Origin: Aspidiotus rigidus
Taxonomy: Eukaryota; Arthropoda; Insecta; Hemiptera; Diaspididae
Direction: 5' to 3'
Assembly (NCBI GenBank): GCA_035079385.1
Contig: JAVHKY010000003.1
Location: forward strand, 17,643,001 to 17,707,000
DNA: 64,000 nucleotides
The position numbers and the translations under genes are program-made. The notes under the pieces are model-generated. The model saw only the letters and a list, made by a program, of their open reading frames with translations, was not told the DNA's origin and did no database searches. Below are positions 1 to 11,530 of this stretch, one piece after another; within the stretch, counting starts at the first letter, position 1; every line of letters starts with the position of its first letter.

Positions 1-523
1 TTTGCCTAAATTCAATTTTTAAGGGGTTAAGAAGATGACTAAGAAATTTTCGTAAACGAAAACGTAAAAATATGGATGGAGAAAAATACTACCTACCATT
101 CTCGATGAGTACGGATTACATAAAAAATCCAGTACTTATTTTGGAACACGAAGGTATTTTCGTTTTTTTAAATACGAGTACAGGTGTGTTTCAAACTGTG
201 AGGAGAGATACGCATTGGAACTGAATAGTACCTAATTTATTGTGAACGAGAAAACAGAATTTGTCGTAAATTCGTAGTCGGCAGTGTATAAAGTGATTCA
301 GGACCGAATTCAGATAGAAATGCACATAACTTGAAACGATTGTCGGAGAAATTCTTGCACATAATCTCTCTAATTTTCTCGGGAAACCCAAGATTGAGTT
401 TGTTTTTTTTTCAAATTCATTTTTAATTAAATTCTATATTTTTCTCCAAGAGTCAGTTTTATCAAGAAATGTGGCACATATTGATTGCCAATTCAACCAA
501 TTAACTGGTCGAATTTCCTCAAT
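1..523. other. Intronic sequence left of foldback element
   Basis: No exon, RNA gene or recognisable transposon was found before the foldback element that begins near 524. By position this is inside the spectraplakin intron that follows the exon at 4777-4869. The sequence is AT-rich with no sustained codon-like composition. Confidence 0.4.
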
Positions 524-1129
524 AAAGGCTCTAGCCGGGGAAGGGGGGGAAAATGGCATTGGTCGGAAAATGTTCCAAATGTCCGTCAAAATGTTGTCCC
601 CAATGAGAAAACTCGAAATCCAAAAAATTGGACCTATCCGCTCACCCACATGGGGTGCAGAGTGATTTTTAGGCCTAAAATCCAAATGGCTATATCTCAG
701 CCAATAATGATCGCACAGCAATGAAACTTGAGGACATTTTAGTATATGTGAATGTTCATTTATGGTATTTTTTTCAAAAAAAAACCATTCATATTTTCCC
801 TAGTTTATAGCTATAACAAAACTTCAAACTCGAATAAAAAAGAAATCGGGGGGAGAGGCACCTAGGGAAAATCATTCATTTGAAGCGCCATACCCTCTAC
901 TACAACATACATGAGTACCATAGTCCTCGGTGAGGTGCAGCATTCCCACAAAAATCAATATTTAATGAATTTCTGTGATTTTTCCATGAATAGCGGGGTG
1001 AACTATGACTGCTACCGCAATAGACCGCGAGAAATCAATGGTCAATGCTCGAGGTGAAAAATACGCACTCCTCCATGAGATGAAATGGGAATGTTGATAG
1101 ATCAAAAATATATTTTTAGTATTTCGTTT

Positions 1130-2095
1130 ATCGATTTGGTCAATTCTTATGTAAACACGTCCACCGCTGAGGTGGAGTACGTTACATTGAGTTGAAAAAT
1201 TCTCCAGTTGCTGGAACAGTCTGAAAATAGTAGAGAAGTGAGAAAATCCACTTTTTCAACCTGGAGAACTTCGATTTTTCATATATCCTTCATCAATTAG
1301 GTCAATTCTTCGGTAAACATGTCCGCCGAGTTTGAAAAAAATGGTCAAAAAATTCTCCAGCCACTGGAACCTTCTGGAAATGACAAATAATCAAGAAAAT
1401 CCACTTTTTCACCCTGGAGGACCGTGAGTTTTGGTATTTCATTCATCAAATAGGTCAGTTCTCACGTAAACATGTTCGTCGAGTTTGAAAAAAATGGTCC
1501 AAAAACTCTCCAGTCGCTGGAACGTTCTGGAAATGACAAAAATTAGAGAAAACCCACTTTTTCACCCTGGAGGACGGTGAGTTTTGGTATTTCATTCATC
1601 AATCCGTTCAATTTTTAAGTAAACATGTACGCCAAGTTTGAAAAAAAAAGTCAAAAAATTCTCCAGCCGCTGTAATGGTCTGGAAATGGCAATAAATCGG
1701 GGAAATCCACTTTTTCACCCTGGAGAATTGTGAGTTTTGGTATTTCATTCAATTTCTTATGTAAACATGTCCGCTGAGTTTGAAAAAAATGGTCAAAAAA
1801 TTCTCCAATTTCTGGGATGCCCTGGAAATAGTAAAAACTCTAGGTAATCCACTTTTCCAACATGGAAAACCGTGAATTTTCATATTCTGTTTATCAACAA
1901 GGTCAATTCTTATCCGGAACGGTCTAAAAATACCAAGTTCAGAAAATCCACTTTTCCAACATGGAGAGCCCTGATTTTTGGTATGTTCTTCATCAATTAG
2001 GTCAAATCTTATGTTAATAAGTCTTACAAGTTAGAAAAAAATAGTCCATAAATTCTCCAGTTGCAAGGACGCTCTGGAAATAGTGAAAACCCGAT
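1130..2095. repeat. Diverged ~152-bp tandem repeats inside element A
   Basis: Units are recognised by a recurring series of words: ttctccag, then ctggaa, ctggaaat, atccactttttcaccctgga, gtgagttttggta, and a gtaaacatgt word before the next unit. The word ttctccag (or a one-base variant) recurs near 1199, 1353, 1507, 1659, 1801 and 2053, so most intervals are about 142-154 bp. Later units are more degraded and one is partial (about 1900-1990). The same unit forms the inner parts of both arms of the related element at 9766-12615. Confidence 0.8.
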
Positions 2096-2170
2096 ACAAA
2101 CCCACCCCTAAGAATTATTTCCTTTACTTTAAAGTGTTGAATGTTTATTTTTGTTCCCCTGGAGACGTAG

Positions 2171-2331
2171 AGGTACAAACTGTGCTACTGGGAGCCGTGC
2201 ATTTCCATGAAGTGCAGGAATGTCCTCTCGAGTTGAGGTGACAATGCTTTAAATATTGGAATTCATGAGCATGACAATACAGAGGATTCCTCCACATCAT
2301 GCGAGTGCACGGCTATCAGTAACACAATTTG
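2171..2331. repeat. Apex inverted repeat of element A
   Basis: The segment starting near 2171 (gtacaaactgtgctactggg) is complementary, with few mismatches, to the segment ending near 2331 (tatcagtaacacaatttgta). The space between holds further short complementary words, including a ctcgag-centred palindrome. It sits at the centre of the larger palindrome, so the whole element could fold concentrically. Confidence 0.65.
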
Positions 2332-2957
2332 TACCGCTGCGACTCGAGGGGGAAAAGTAACACAAGAATCATTGTGGCGGGTGTGTATCTTCGATTTTTC
2401 AATATTTTCAGAGCGTCCCAACGACTGGAGAATTTCTTTCAATTTTTTTAAAATTCGGCGTCAGTGTTCTCAGAAGAATCATCCCGCTAATTATGGAAAA
2501 ATCACAGAAATTCATTAAAATTAATATTGATTTTTTTGGGAATGTTGCACCTCATCGAGGACTATGTTATTCATGTATGTTGTAGTAGAGGGTATGGCGC
2601 TTCAAATGAATGATTTTCCCCAGGTGCCTCCCCCCGATTTTTTTTTATTCGAGTTTGAAGTTTTGTTATAGCTAGAAACTGGGGAAAATATGAATGTTTT
2701 TCTTTGAAAAAAATACCATGGATTAATGTTCACATATATTAAAATGTCCTCAAGTTTCATTGCTGTGCGATTATCATTGGCTGAGATATAGCCATTTGGA
2801 TTTTAGGCCTAAAAATCACTCTGCAGCCCATGTGGGTGAGCGGATAGGTCCAATTTTTTGGATTTCGAGTTTTCTCATTGGGGACAACATTTTGACGGAC
2901 ATTTGAAACATTTCCCGACCAAGGCCACCCCCCCCCCCCCATCCGACTAGAACCTCT

Positions 2958-4776
2958 ATAAGTCAACGATTACTGGTCGATTCTAGTCCTGAGAAAGAGA
3001 GACTAGTTTTGTCAAAGAATAAATTATGAATGTGTTGATGTTAAGATTCTATTCATCTAACGATGGGATCAAGACGCCCGTTGATTTGAAGAAAATATTC
3101 GTAACCTACGCAGTAAAGGAACCCAATTTCATCAAATATTGTAGATGATACGTGAGAAAATCTTCAGAGCCATAGTTCTTGGTAGAAAGTCTGTGTTTAG
3201 AGGATTTTGGCCAAACCGGAGATTTGAAAATTTGGAGTCAGACGACCTGTTCAAAGGGTTTAAAGAGGTCTCGACTCAAAAGCAGGAAGGGCTAATACCC
3301 GACTTATTTGATAGGCTATGCAGAGGAGGATAAGAGAGTTCCTAAATTTCGATGATTACATGTACCATACTTTGTAGAAGCTAGCGGGTTCCTACATCGT
3401 CTACGCACAAAGAGAAGCTTGTGGATATTAGCAGGCCTTCCGAGGACTCTATTTTCACCGAGCTCCAGGCGATTGTCAGTTAGACTCTCGAGCTAGTCCG
3501 ACGCTGCTACCCGAATTTTTAATTAGAAATTTGGGCCATCGTCCGCAAGGAACGTTAGCAACAAGCGTGGTTTGTCCACGAGCAATAGAACTTTCACGCC
3601 ATATAATATGACACAGAGGGGCTACGCTAGCACACGCAAAGAAATGGAATTACTGTAGGATAACAAAAGAAAATTAATTTTCGAGATGATAACATAGGAA
3701 AATTGCGAAGGAAGGAGCGCGAGGATGCTCTTATTCAGCAATCTCCAAAAAAGGCACAAGAGGATACTAGATTTCTAATATTGGCACTCCAAGCTATCGT
3801 TTGATCTTAAAATGACCTTTCGATTTTCCTGGTGAATGCCACCGAATCCTAGTTAGTCTTACACATTTTTCAAGATCACGATCCATGAATAAATAAGAAA
3901 AAAGAGTTCTATCGAGCCTAATTTTCCTTTCCCTTCTTCGACTGTAACTATATCTCTATTCGATTTTTCCGCCAATCATCAATCATGGTTTCCTCTTCAA
4001 CTTTTTTTACAATTTATAGGTGAAGAGTGATTTCCGATAAGAACCGAGAACGGGTTAAGCCTCGCGTGTACGAACGCGAGACTCAACAGAGGCTGAACGT
4101 TCCCAACTCGAGAGTGTACTTCTCGATAGGATGCGGACTGCGAACACACTGAGATGTGACGAGAGTGCGACGAGTACTCATAACTCAGGGACAACTCAGC
4201 AAGCTGAGGTAACTCTGACACTGTACACCTTGACTATTTAAGAAGTGACCGTTTTGCTCGAGAAAGGAAATGTGGTCAAATCGCATAATTTGAGCCTCTT
4301 CTTGAGGGACGAGGAGGAGAAGAAGACATATTCTACACCCTTGCCTTCCTTCCCGTAGATCAGCGCTTATATTCCAATAATATAATTTCCTTCTGCAACT
4401 CTTAGTCCGCAATAGTTGACTTCAGCTACCTTAATACTAAAATTTGCTCCAACAATTTGATTTTTTTTCTACATTCTTACACGTGATTGGTCCTTAAATC
4501 CGGTGTCACAATGGATAAGGAAAATTATAAATACGTCCGATGAATCGTTCACAGATTTTCACAGTAAATTATACGACATATGAATTTAAAAGAATAGAGG
4601 AACTCAAGTTCAACAACAAATTCATTCAGAGAGAGAAAACGAAGTAAATATCGAAAAATCTCGAACTTGTTTCGAATCCGTTAGTTTGTTACGAGGAATT
4701 ATTACGGCCATAACAATAGTAATTCACCAGAATGGAAAAAATAAACGGAGTAGCCTATTGTAATTTCAAATCTTAC
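2958..4776. other. Intronic sequence with no assigned feature
   Basis: This lies between element A and the last visible spectraplakin exon. I looked on the minus strand for the next exon expected in Shot (linker to CH2 and the CH2 SWRDG motif) and did not find it. Bases 3100-3720 are less AT-rich and contain a short plus-strand open frame (3145-3333), but no recognisable domain. Bases 4010-4430 are also less AT-rich and might be an old solo repeat. No function is assigned. Confidence 0.35.
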
Positions 4777-4869
4777 CTGGAAATGTAGTATAACTGTCCA
4801 TATTAAGCCTAATGTCAATTTCGGATTTCCATCAACAATATCTTCTGCCCTAATGTTCACCAGTTTTAT
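4777..4869 (-). CDS. shot: Spectraplakin exon: end of CH1 domain
   Basis: This exon is 93 nt (31 codons), phase 0 at both ends, with acceptor TAG and donor GTAAGA on the minus strand. It encodes the C-terminal part of the first calponin-homology domain, with the motifs [18 protein letters not shown] and [12 protein letters not shown]. These are nearly invariant in Shot, MACF1, dystonin and plectin. The encoded helices form part of the actin-binding surface of CH1 in the tandem-CH module. The preceding exon is at 5194-5271. The next exon, starting the linker to CH2, is not visible before base 1. I am sure of the family. The symbol rests on the combined N-terminus and CH1 sequence. Confidence 0.95.
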
Positions 4870-5193
4870 CTAGAAAATAAAAACGAAGGCAACGTAAATT
4901 CATACATTCTCAAAGAAAATGACTTCATTGTTTCATATTTTGTATTTATCAAGTGGAATTGTGAGAGAAGTTTAAATACGAACAGAAGATTTGAATTAAA
5001 ATTTGAAGTGATTTCAACAGATTTTTTCCCAATTTATTTTTCCAAGAATTATACAGATTACTAATTCTCAAACAATGGTTCAATGCATTGCATCCCAAGC
5101 AAACTCGATCGATTTTTCCAAGGGAACATACATCATTGTCCTACTCGACGACACCGAACCTATACATTATTCTCTCATGGAAAGTTAGCGTAC

Positions 5194-5271
5194 CTTTTTG
5201 AATCGTAGGAAATCGAGTGCCATTTGTACATTTTGAAGCATGTGAAATCGAAGACGTCCTTTTTCTCGAGG
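5194..5271 (-). CDS. shot: Spectraplakin exon: CH1 middle
   Basis: This exon is 78 nt (26 codons), phase 0 at both ends, with acceptor CAG and donor GTACGC on the minus strand. It encodes [19 protein letters not shown] followed by DFLRFKK. This is the central helix of CH1 in Shot/MACF-type spectraplakins. It joins in frame to the exon at 6647-6736 (...LSGEQL) and to the exon at 4777-4869 (IKLVN...). There are no internal stops or suspicious substitutions, so it looks functional. Confidence 0.95.
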
Positions 5272-5439
5272 CTGTAACAGAAACAATGAACGTGAATTAG
5301 ATCATATTGCACACCAAAACTACCAAAACTTCATAGGGGTTTTCAACGCTGAAATAATTAAGCTACAGTGAGATATCTAGGGCCCGAGAGCATGAGTCTG
5401 CGGAAGAAAAAAACTTCAAGACCAAAGGAACAAAATCGT

Positions 5440-5665
5440 AGGGTGTCTACTACGAGTATAAAATATGAGAAATGAAAAATCATACTATTTTCATGTCACT
5501 CTTCATGCCCGCAGAAAATTTTCTTAAAGCTCTTACCCCAACTCCAACATGGGTGTCATTTTTTATGGGAAATGAAATTATCAAAAATCATGCTATTTTT
5601 ATGCTTTCATGCCATCTTTAGTCAGATTCATCATTTTCCATGACTTTCATGCTAGTAGACATCCT
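5440..5665. mobile_element. MITE of the AGGGTGTC terminal-repeat family
   Basis: About 226 bp bounded by short inverted ends: AGGGTGTCTACTA at 5440 and TAGTAGACATCCT ending at 5665 (one mismatch). The interior repeats catgctatttt/tcatgac-like words and has no coding capacity. The same terminal motif bounds copies at 48894-49133 and 62142-62435. The length and ends suggest a non-autonomous DNA transposon, perhaps hAT-related, but no target duplication was recognised here. It lies in the intron between two CH1 exons. Confidence 0.6.
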
Positions 5666-6646
5666 GTAAAAACATTTTCTTCAATTAGAGAAAACTGTTA
5701 CCAAACCTGATCCTCTTTTTCTATAATTTACTAATTACACAACGATCATTAAACTTTTTAGGCCGAGCTCAATGTTTTGAAAACAGCAATAAAACACTTC
5801 TATATGATAATTGTTCGTCAAAAAATAATAGCGACAAATCATTCAGATTGGGTAATTTTATTTGTCAATTACATTACAAAAGCTAAAATATTCATATGAG
5901 TAGTAAGATAATTATTTTGTCCATATTTTAGACATAATCAGAACACAAAAGAAGTGTGATGAATCAAGCTAACTTTCAACCCCGCCTCCCTCTTTTAATT
6001 TATTAGAACAAAATAGATTGGAATTCCTACTCCTCTTCCTTCCACAGAGAATTTTCTTTTCTGAATCTGTCTAAGTCTTTTATTTTTTTTCCAGGCGCGG
6101 TATAGAAATGCCACCGAACACAACGACCCGAGTTAAGTTAATAATGAATCCTTAATTGTTTCTCAACACTCGTAGACGGACGCACGTTTCCGAGTTCTCT
6201 ACTAATGCAAAGACATCGATACAGCTTCAATTAGCGGTTTCTTTCATGTATACGAGTTCGACAAATTTGCCATTGAGACAACGATTTTTAACAGAGCAAT
6301 ACTCGTCAAAATTTTAGAAGCTCGGTGCTAAAACAATGTCTCCGCACGATTGCTTTAAAAATCGTCTTCCAGATGAGAGAGAAAAAAAGAACCATAATGC
6401 GATATAACCTTCAATAATTCCAATTTTGCTGATAAATCTTTTAAAATTTTGCGCCTTTGGTAAGACGCAAAGACAAGGTAAAAAATGAAAGATTTCATTC
6501 CCTTATTTCTTTCTTTTGAAAAAATATATTTCTAAGTAACTTCTTATCTCGTTTAATACTTCGGAAATTCCCAAAGGAGTAACAATGACTCGAAGAGAGA
6601 GAGAGAAAAGAAAAAGTTTAAATAAATAATGGAAAAAAATACATAC

Positions 6647-6736
6647 CAATTGTTCTCCGGACAGTACTTCTAACAGGGAGATCAAATTTAAACCATCCTG
6701 AAGGTCGATGAATAAGTCGTTCACATGTCGATTCGC
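6647..6736 (-). CDS. shot: Spectraplakin exon: CH1 first half
   Basis: This exon is 90 nt (30 codons), phase 0 at both ends, with acceptor CAG at 6737 and donor GTATGT on the minus strand. It encodes ANRHVNDLFIDLQDGLNL followed by ISLLEVLSGEQL, the classical LxDGxxLxxLLEVLSG segment of spectraplakin CH1. Drosophila Shot has a closely similar sequence at this point, after VNKHLKK. The exon continues the reading frame from 19342-19403 and feeds 5194-5271. The invariant DG and LLEVLSG residues are intact. Confidence 0.95.
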
Positions 6737-9700
6737 CTGCGGACACAAGAGGTAACATTAATCAACACGATAGTTCGTCACATCTAGATACAGATATTTC
6801 TCTGCTCTCGATCAATTAATTTAGAAATTTTCTTTACAACAATTAGTTTCAAATTCTTCCGTTTGATGAAAGTATTTAGCTATACGATACAAATTGAAAC
6901 TCGTTAGTTGCCGACTAAAGAAAAGAACTAAAATTTAATATTAAATGTAGTAAGCAAGATGATGTGTAAAAAAAATAAATGAAAATAATAAACTCTAGCC
7001 TCAACTTACGTCGGGAAGTGCTACAAAAAATAACCACGACTGCATGAAAAAGCAACAGCAGTTTGACTGAATAGTGCAATATAAAGGCTCAAATAAACAT
7101 AAGACAGTGATGATGAGTTGAAAGTCATTTTAGATTCAAATCTAAATAATAGTGAACTGCTTCCAAAATTTAGAAAACTTAATTTTTCCAAGAAAAAATT
7201 CTCTCTTAATTGCCATCTCTATTAGTTGGAGTTCTGGTATCTTTGTCAAATATACTCTTACTAGGAAATACGACCGGAATACAATCTTCTAACCATAACA
7301 TCAGACGACAAATCACAATAGCTACATTTTCTGGTGATATTTATTAATCACGACGAAGAAAGTATCACGCGTACGAAGACTTAAACGCAGACAAAACTCA
7401 CTAATCCAGTCAAACTAGGCAAAAAAAAAGGATCCTACCAGGATATGATTGCGACGGAAGCCTTTCTTCTTGAATGTTGTCAGAGAACACAAATGAGTTT
7501 ACAGCGCTCTGCCCCCCCCCCCCGAAAAGCTTTAATCCAACTACTGATATCTTGGAAAAATTGAATGGGGAAAAAAACTTGATAGTGAGTGCGGCCAGTC
7601 ATAAACTTTTTCACGTAATCCTTTCTATCTGAGAAACACTTTCAATGAAATTGACAATTTACCAAAGAGGATGCAGCTGGCCGAAGAGAATATTGACACC
7701 GCCCTCGAAATACAAGAGGAAAATTTGAATCAAAGCCTGACATTGCGACAAATTTGCGAAATTTTGAACGATAACATTGAATGTACTCGTAGCTAGACAA
7801 CAAACATCTTACATTCAGTTTTAACAAAGAACCTGTTTTATCGGAAGGTTTTTTGGGAAAAACGTCCTCCGTCCGTCAGATCTTGGAGTTTGACAATTTT
7901 TCAAGTCCGTCTCATATCATATATAGTTTGGAGGCGGAGCTTGTGACGTCACAGGTCAACTTTGTAACGTCTCAATCCGATGACGTCATAGATCCCTCTG
8001 TTCAGATCCCATGTACCTCGTGGAACAGGTTTCCTGCCACCCTTCGTTGAACTCCGTTGAAGAACCCGCGATCTTTTTCAGGGGAGGCGTTGCTGTCAGT
8101 AGATAATAAATCTTGCTTGTTTAGTGTCAAGCAAATCTCTTCGATGACGTCATCTTGAAAGGATCAGGAACAATTTTTGTTCGAAACATTTTTATCTAAT
8201 TGCGCGGTTTTCGAGAAAATTACAAAAAACTATAGAAGGAGGATTACGATTCTTTTCCTTCTTTATAGATCAACTCGCTTCCTGGTGTGCCTCCTGGAGC
8301 TGTTTCTTTTTTAAAAGGCATTTAGTTGTAAAAACAATTCATCATAGGTCGAATCATTCTTACGTGGACAATTTGCGGTGCCACAGAAATATTAGCAGTC
8401 GTCGAAATTTATAGAGAAGCAAAATAAATTAGTTTTAGAGGGACAACTTTTCTTCGAAACTTATTTCTTCGAAAGGCGTAGTTTTCAAGAAAATTGCACA
8501 AAATTAGGAAAAAAATGTTTCGCAATATAAAATACGAGGCTTAAACAGTAGCTTTTTTTCGGAAATGCGTTGTTTCCAAGAAACTTTCAAAAAAAAAAAA
8601 AAAAAAAAAAGGCAATGGTGCCATACGGGAGTTTTTCGGCGGGCCAAGCGTCGTGGATCCTTTTGTATTCTAATCAGGTGGCTTTCTTGAGTCCACACTC
8701 AGGAAAAATGAAAGTTTCTGTCGCATTCATATCCGGCTAGAAGTCTAATAAAACTGGTTAAACAGACTTTCCATAATGCAGTGTATTTATTGAAAGAAAA
8801 AGCGTCCTTGATACACGGACTTGGAAAACGTCTACCTAGCTCTATTTCTTCAAATAATTATTAGCAATAAAGAAAAAAAAAAAAATAAGTACAATAACGT
8901 CAAAAATGAAAGAAAGAAAAACAAACGAAAACCAAATAAACAAGAAAAAAAAAAAAAAACAGCGAACGAAATAAGTTTGAAAAGCTCATCAATCAATCAG
9001 AAATTTCATCTACCAAGACGAACTTACTATGTAGCAATCTGTAGGTGAACACACGTGCAAACATGTGTATGCCTGAAAAATAAACCACTTTTTAAGTAAT
9101 GGAAATAAGACTAGTAACCAGATTGGTGCCCTAACAATTGGTCAGCCTTACAACTTGAAACGGTATTCTTAATTGAGTCGAAGTTATAAATCCTACAGGT
9201 TTGATAGGGGATAAAAAAAGATATGAGATTAAATGATCATTTGTTGGAATACCCTGAGGAAAGAGACCCTCTCTCAGCTTGAGCGTTTTTTTCGGAAAGA
9301 CGCGGAGATATGCCAGAAGCCAGCGAGGATTATCTCTAACTTCCATTTTTTCATATGAAAAATTTTGTAACGCAAAAAGAAGAAAATTCACCCCTTCCCA
9401 CCCTAAAATCCTGACTACGCCACTGAAAGATGGAGGATGGTAAGCTAGAGCTAGATATGAGCTACGGTACGAGGAAGAGTTCTGGTTGAAACTTTGGAGA
9501 TTTGCAATACCTTTTCTCCACACCACATATAGTTTGAATTCCAAAGTAGAAGTTTTTCGAAATCCCTAATGTAGATTAAATTCATTCGGGACCAGCATGA
9601 CGGCGTATCAGGGAACAAGACGAGGTCTGCAGGCTTGATGAAGAACTGGGGCATACCACCTACGCTAGAAAATATTCGAATTTCCAAATGGACCTTACGT

Positions 9701-9765
9701 TACCGTAAAAAATAATTGACGTATGCCTAGGGTAACGATTAGGGAAATGGGATGATGGACTCAAT
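6737..9765. other. Second intron, proximal part
   Basis: No exon was recognised. Features seen are low-complexity tracts (C-run near 7510, A-runs near 8590 and 8950) and a dispersed repeat at about 7930-8160 that carries three copies of the palindrome tgacgtca. Part of that repeat (around 8010-8060) recurs in opposite orientation near 30725-30775. The open frame at 9131-9544 on the minus strand has no recognisable homology and I do not treat it as a gene. Confidence 0.4.
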
Positions 9766-10439
9766 AAAGGCTCTAGCCGGGTAAGGGGGGGGGGAATGGC
9801 TTTGGTCGGAAAATGTTTCAAATGTCCGTCAAAATGTTGTCCCCAATGTGAAAACTCGAAATCCAAAAAATTGGACCTATCCGCTCACCCACATGAACTG
9901 CAGGGTGATTTTTAGGCCTAAAATCCAAATGGCTATATCTCAGCCAATAATGATCGTACAGCAATGAAACTTGAGGACATTTTAGCATATGTGAACGTTC
10001 ATCCATGGTATTTTTTTCAAAAAAAAACCATTCATATTTTCCCTAGTTTCTAGCTATAACAAAACTTCAAACTCGAATAAAAAAAATTGGGGGAGGGGGA
10101 GGCACCTGGGGAAAATCATTCATTTGAAGCGCCATACCCTCTACTACAACATACATGAATACCATAGTCCTCGGTGAGGTGCAACATTCCCAAAAAAATC
10201 AATACTGAATGAATTTCTGTGATTTTTCCATGAATAGCGGGGCGAACTATGACTGCTACCGCAATAGACCGCGAGAAATCAATGGTCAATGTTCGAGGTG
10301 AAAAATAAGCACTCCTCCGTGAGATGAAATGGGAATGTTGATAGATCAAAAATATATTTTTAGTATTTCGTTTATCGATTTGGTCAATTCTTATGTAAAC
10401 ACGTCCACCGCTGAGGTGGAGTACGTTAGATTGAGTAAA

Positions 10440-11280
10440 ATAGTTGAAAAATTCTCCAGTTGCTGGAACAGTCTGAAAATAGAAGAGCAGTGAGAAAATC
10501 CACTTTTTCAACCTGGAGAACTGCGATTTTTCATATATCCTTCATCAATTAGGTTAATTCTTAGGTAAACATGTCCGCCGAGTTTGAAAAAAAATGGTCA
10601 AAAAATTCTCCAGCAACTCGAACCTTCTGGAAATGACAAATAATCGAGAAAATTCACTTTTTCACCCTGGAGGACCGTGAGTATTTGTATTCTGTTCATC
10701 AATTAGGTCGATTCACATGTGAACACATCCGCCGTGTTTGAACAAAATGGTCAAAAAATCCTCCAGTCGCTGGAACGTTCTGGAAGTGACAAATAATCGA
10801 TCAAATCCACTTTTTCACCCTGAAGAACCGTGAGTTTTGGTACTGTGTTATCAATTAGGTGAATTCATACGTAAAAATGTTCGCCGAGTTTGAAAAAAAT
10901 GGTCCAAAAATTCTCCAGCCGCTGGAGCCTTCTGGAAATGACAAATAATCGAGAAGATCCAATTTTTCACCCTGGAGGACTGTGAGTTTTGGTATTGTGT
11001 TCATCAATTAGGTCGATTTACATGAAAACACATCCGCCGAGTGCGGAAATGATGGTCAAAAAATTCTCCAGTCCCTGGAACCTTCTGGAAATGACAAAAA
11101 ATCGAGGAAATCAACTTTTGCACCCTGAAGAACCGTGAGTTTTGGTACTGTGTTTATCAATTAGGTGAATTCTCAAGTACACATGTTCGCCGTGTTTGAA
11201 AAAATTGGTCAAAAAATTCTCCAGTCGCTGGAACGGTCTGGAAATGATGAAAAATCGAGGATATCTACTTCTGTTATGCG
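10440..11280 (+). repeat. ~150-bp tandem repeats inside element B
   Basis: At least five units share the words ttctccag(t/c), ctggaac, tctggaa, tgacaaataatcga, cactttttcaccctg and gtgagttttggta, plus an aggt(c/g)(g/a)att...gtaaacac segment. They begin near 10447, 10605, 10755, 10905 and 11065, with another near 11215. The reverse-complement array on the right arm runs from about 11535 to 11945. Units within one arm differ from each other more than the two arms differ at matching positions, which suggests arm-to-arm homogenisation. Confidence 0.75.
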
Positions 11281-11530
11281 GATGGAAGGAAATAATAGCG
11301 ATAAGAGTTTTTCAGGTGTGAGTCTGCGGTGAGAGAATGGTGATAGCCGCACCGTCAGTCGAAGCAGGGGAGTATGCAAAAATGATTATTGTGTTATGCC
11401 AATCAAAGGAAATGATACCAAAAAGATTTTTTCTGTTGTCAGTCCGCGATGAGAGAACAACTACGACCCGGAATTTGAATGAGCGGGGGAATTCATGAAA
11501 ATCCTCGTTACGTCATGCTCATGGAAGCGA
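11271..11530 (+). repeat. ~120-bp tandem pair at centre of element B
   Basis: The segment from about 11274 (ttatgcggatggaagg) is repeated from about 11394 (ttatgccaatcaaagg). Shared words are gagtctgcg/cagtccgcgatgagagaa and aggggagtatgcaaaaat/cgggggaattcatgaaaat. A third partial start (tcatgctcatggaagcg) appears near 11512. It lies at the axis of the palindrome and is not inverted. Confidence 0.5.

Larger units (their letters stand above)
524..2957. mobile_element. Foldback-type palindromic element A
   Basis: Two inverted arms of about 475 bp face each other. The left arm (524-1001) matches the reverse complement of the right arm (about 2484-2957) almost base for base, with small indels. 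The outer ends resemble aaaggctctagccgggg on the left and its diverged complement on the right, and a G (or C) homopolymer lies about 20 bp inside each end. Between the arms are diverged 152-bp tandem units and a central inverted repeat. Long inverted repeats built around tandem subrepeats are typical of foldback (FB/Galileo-like) elements. No transposase is visible, so it is non-autonomous. I could not find a target-site duplication. A second, better preserved copy lies at 9766-12615. The superfamily is inferred from architecture only. Confidence 0.75.

Noticed and set aside
434..724. Open frames in the foldback arms on both strands
   Set aside because: The same frames recur, mirrored, in all four arms of two palindromic elements and include the G homopolymer. 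They are better explained as repeat sequence than as genes.
1130..2095. CRISPR-like array
   Set aside because: The regularly spaced words are parts of a longer diverged tandem repeat without unique spacers, and the genome is eukaryotic.
3997..4412. Minus-strand open frames as the next spectraplakin exon
   Set aside because: None contains the expected linker or CH2 motifs and the phases do not fit. The next exon is outside the window or unrecognisable.
9131..10006. Series of minus-strand open frames as a multi-exon gene
   Set aside because: No conserved motif or consistent splice sites, and the right part lies in foldback element B.
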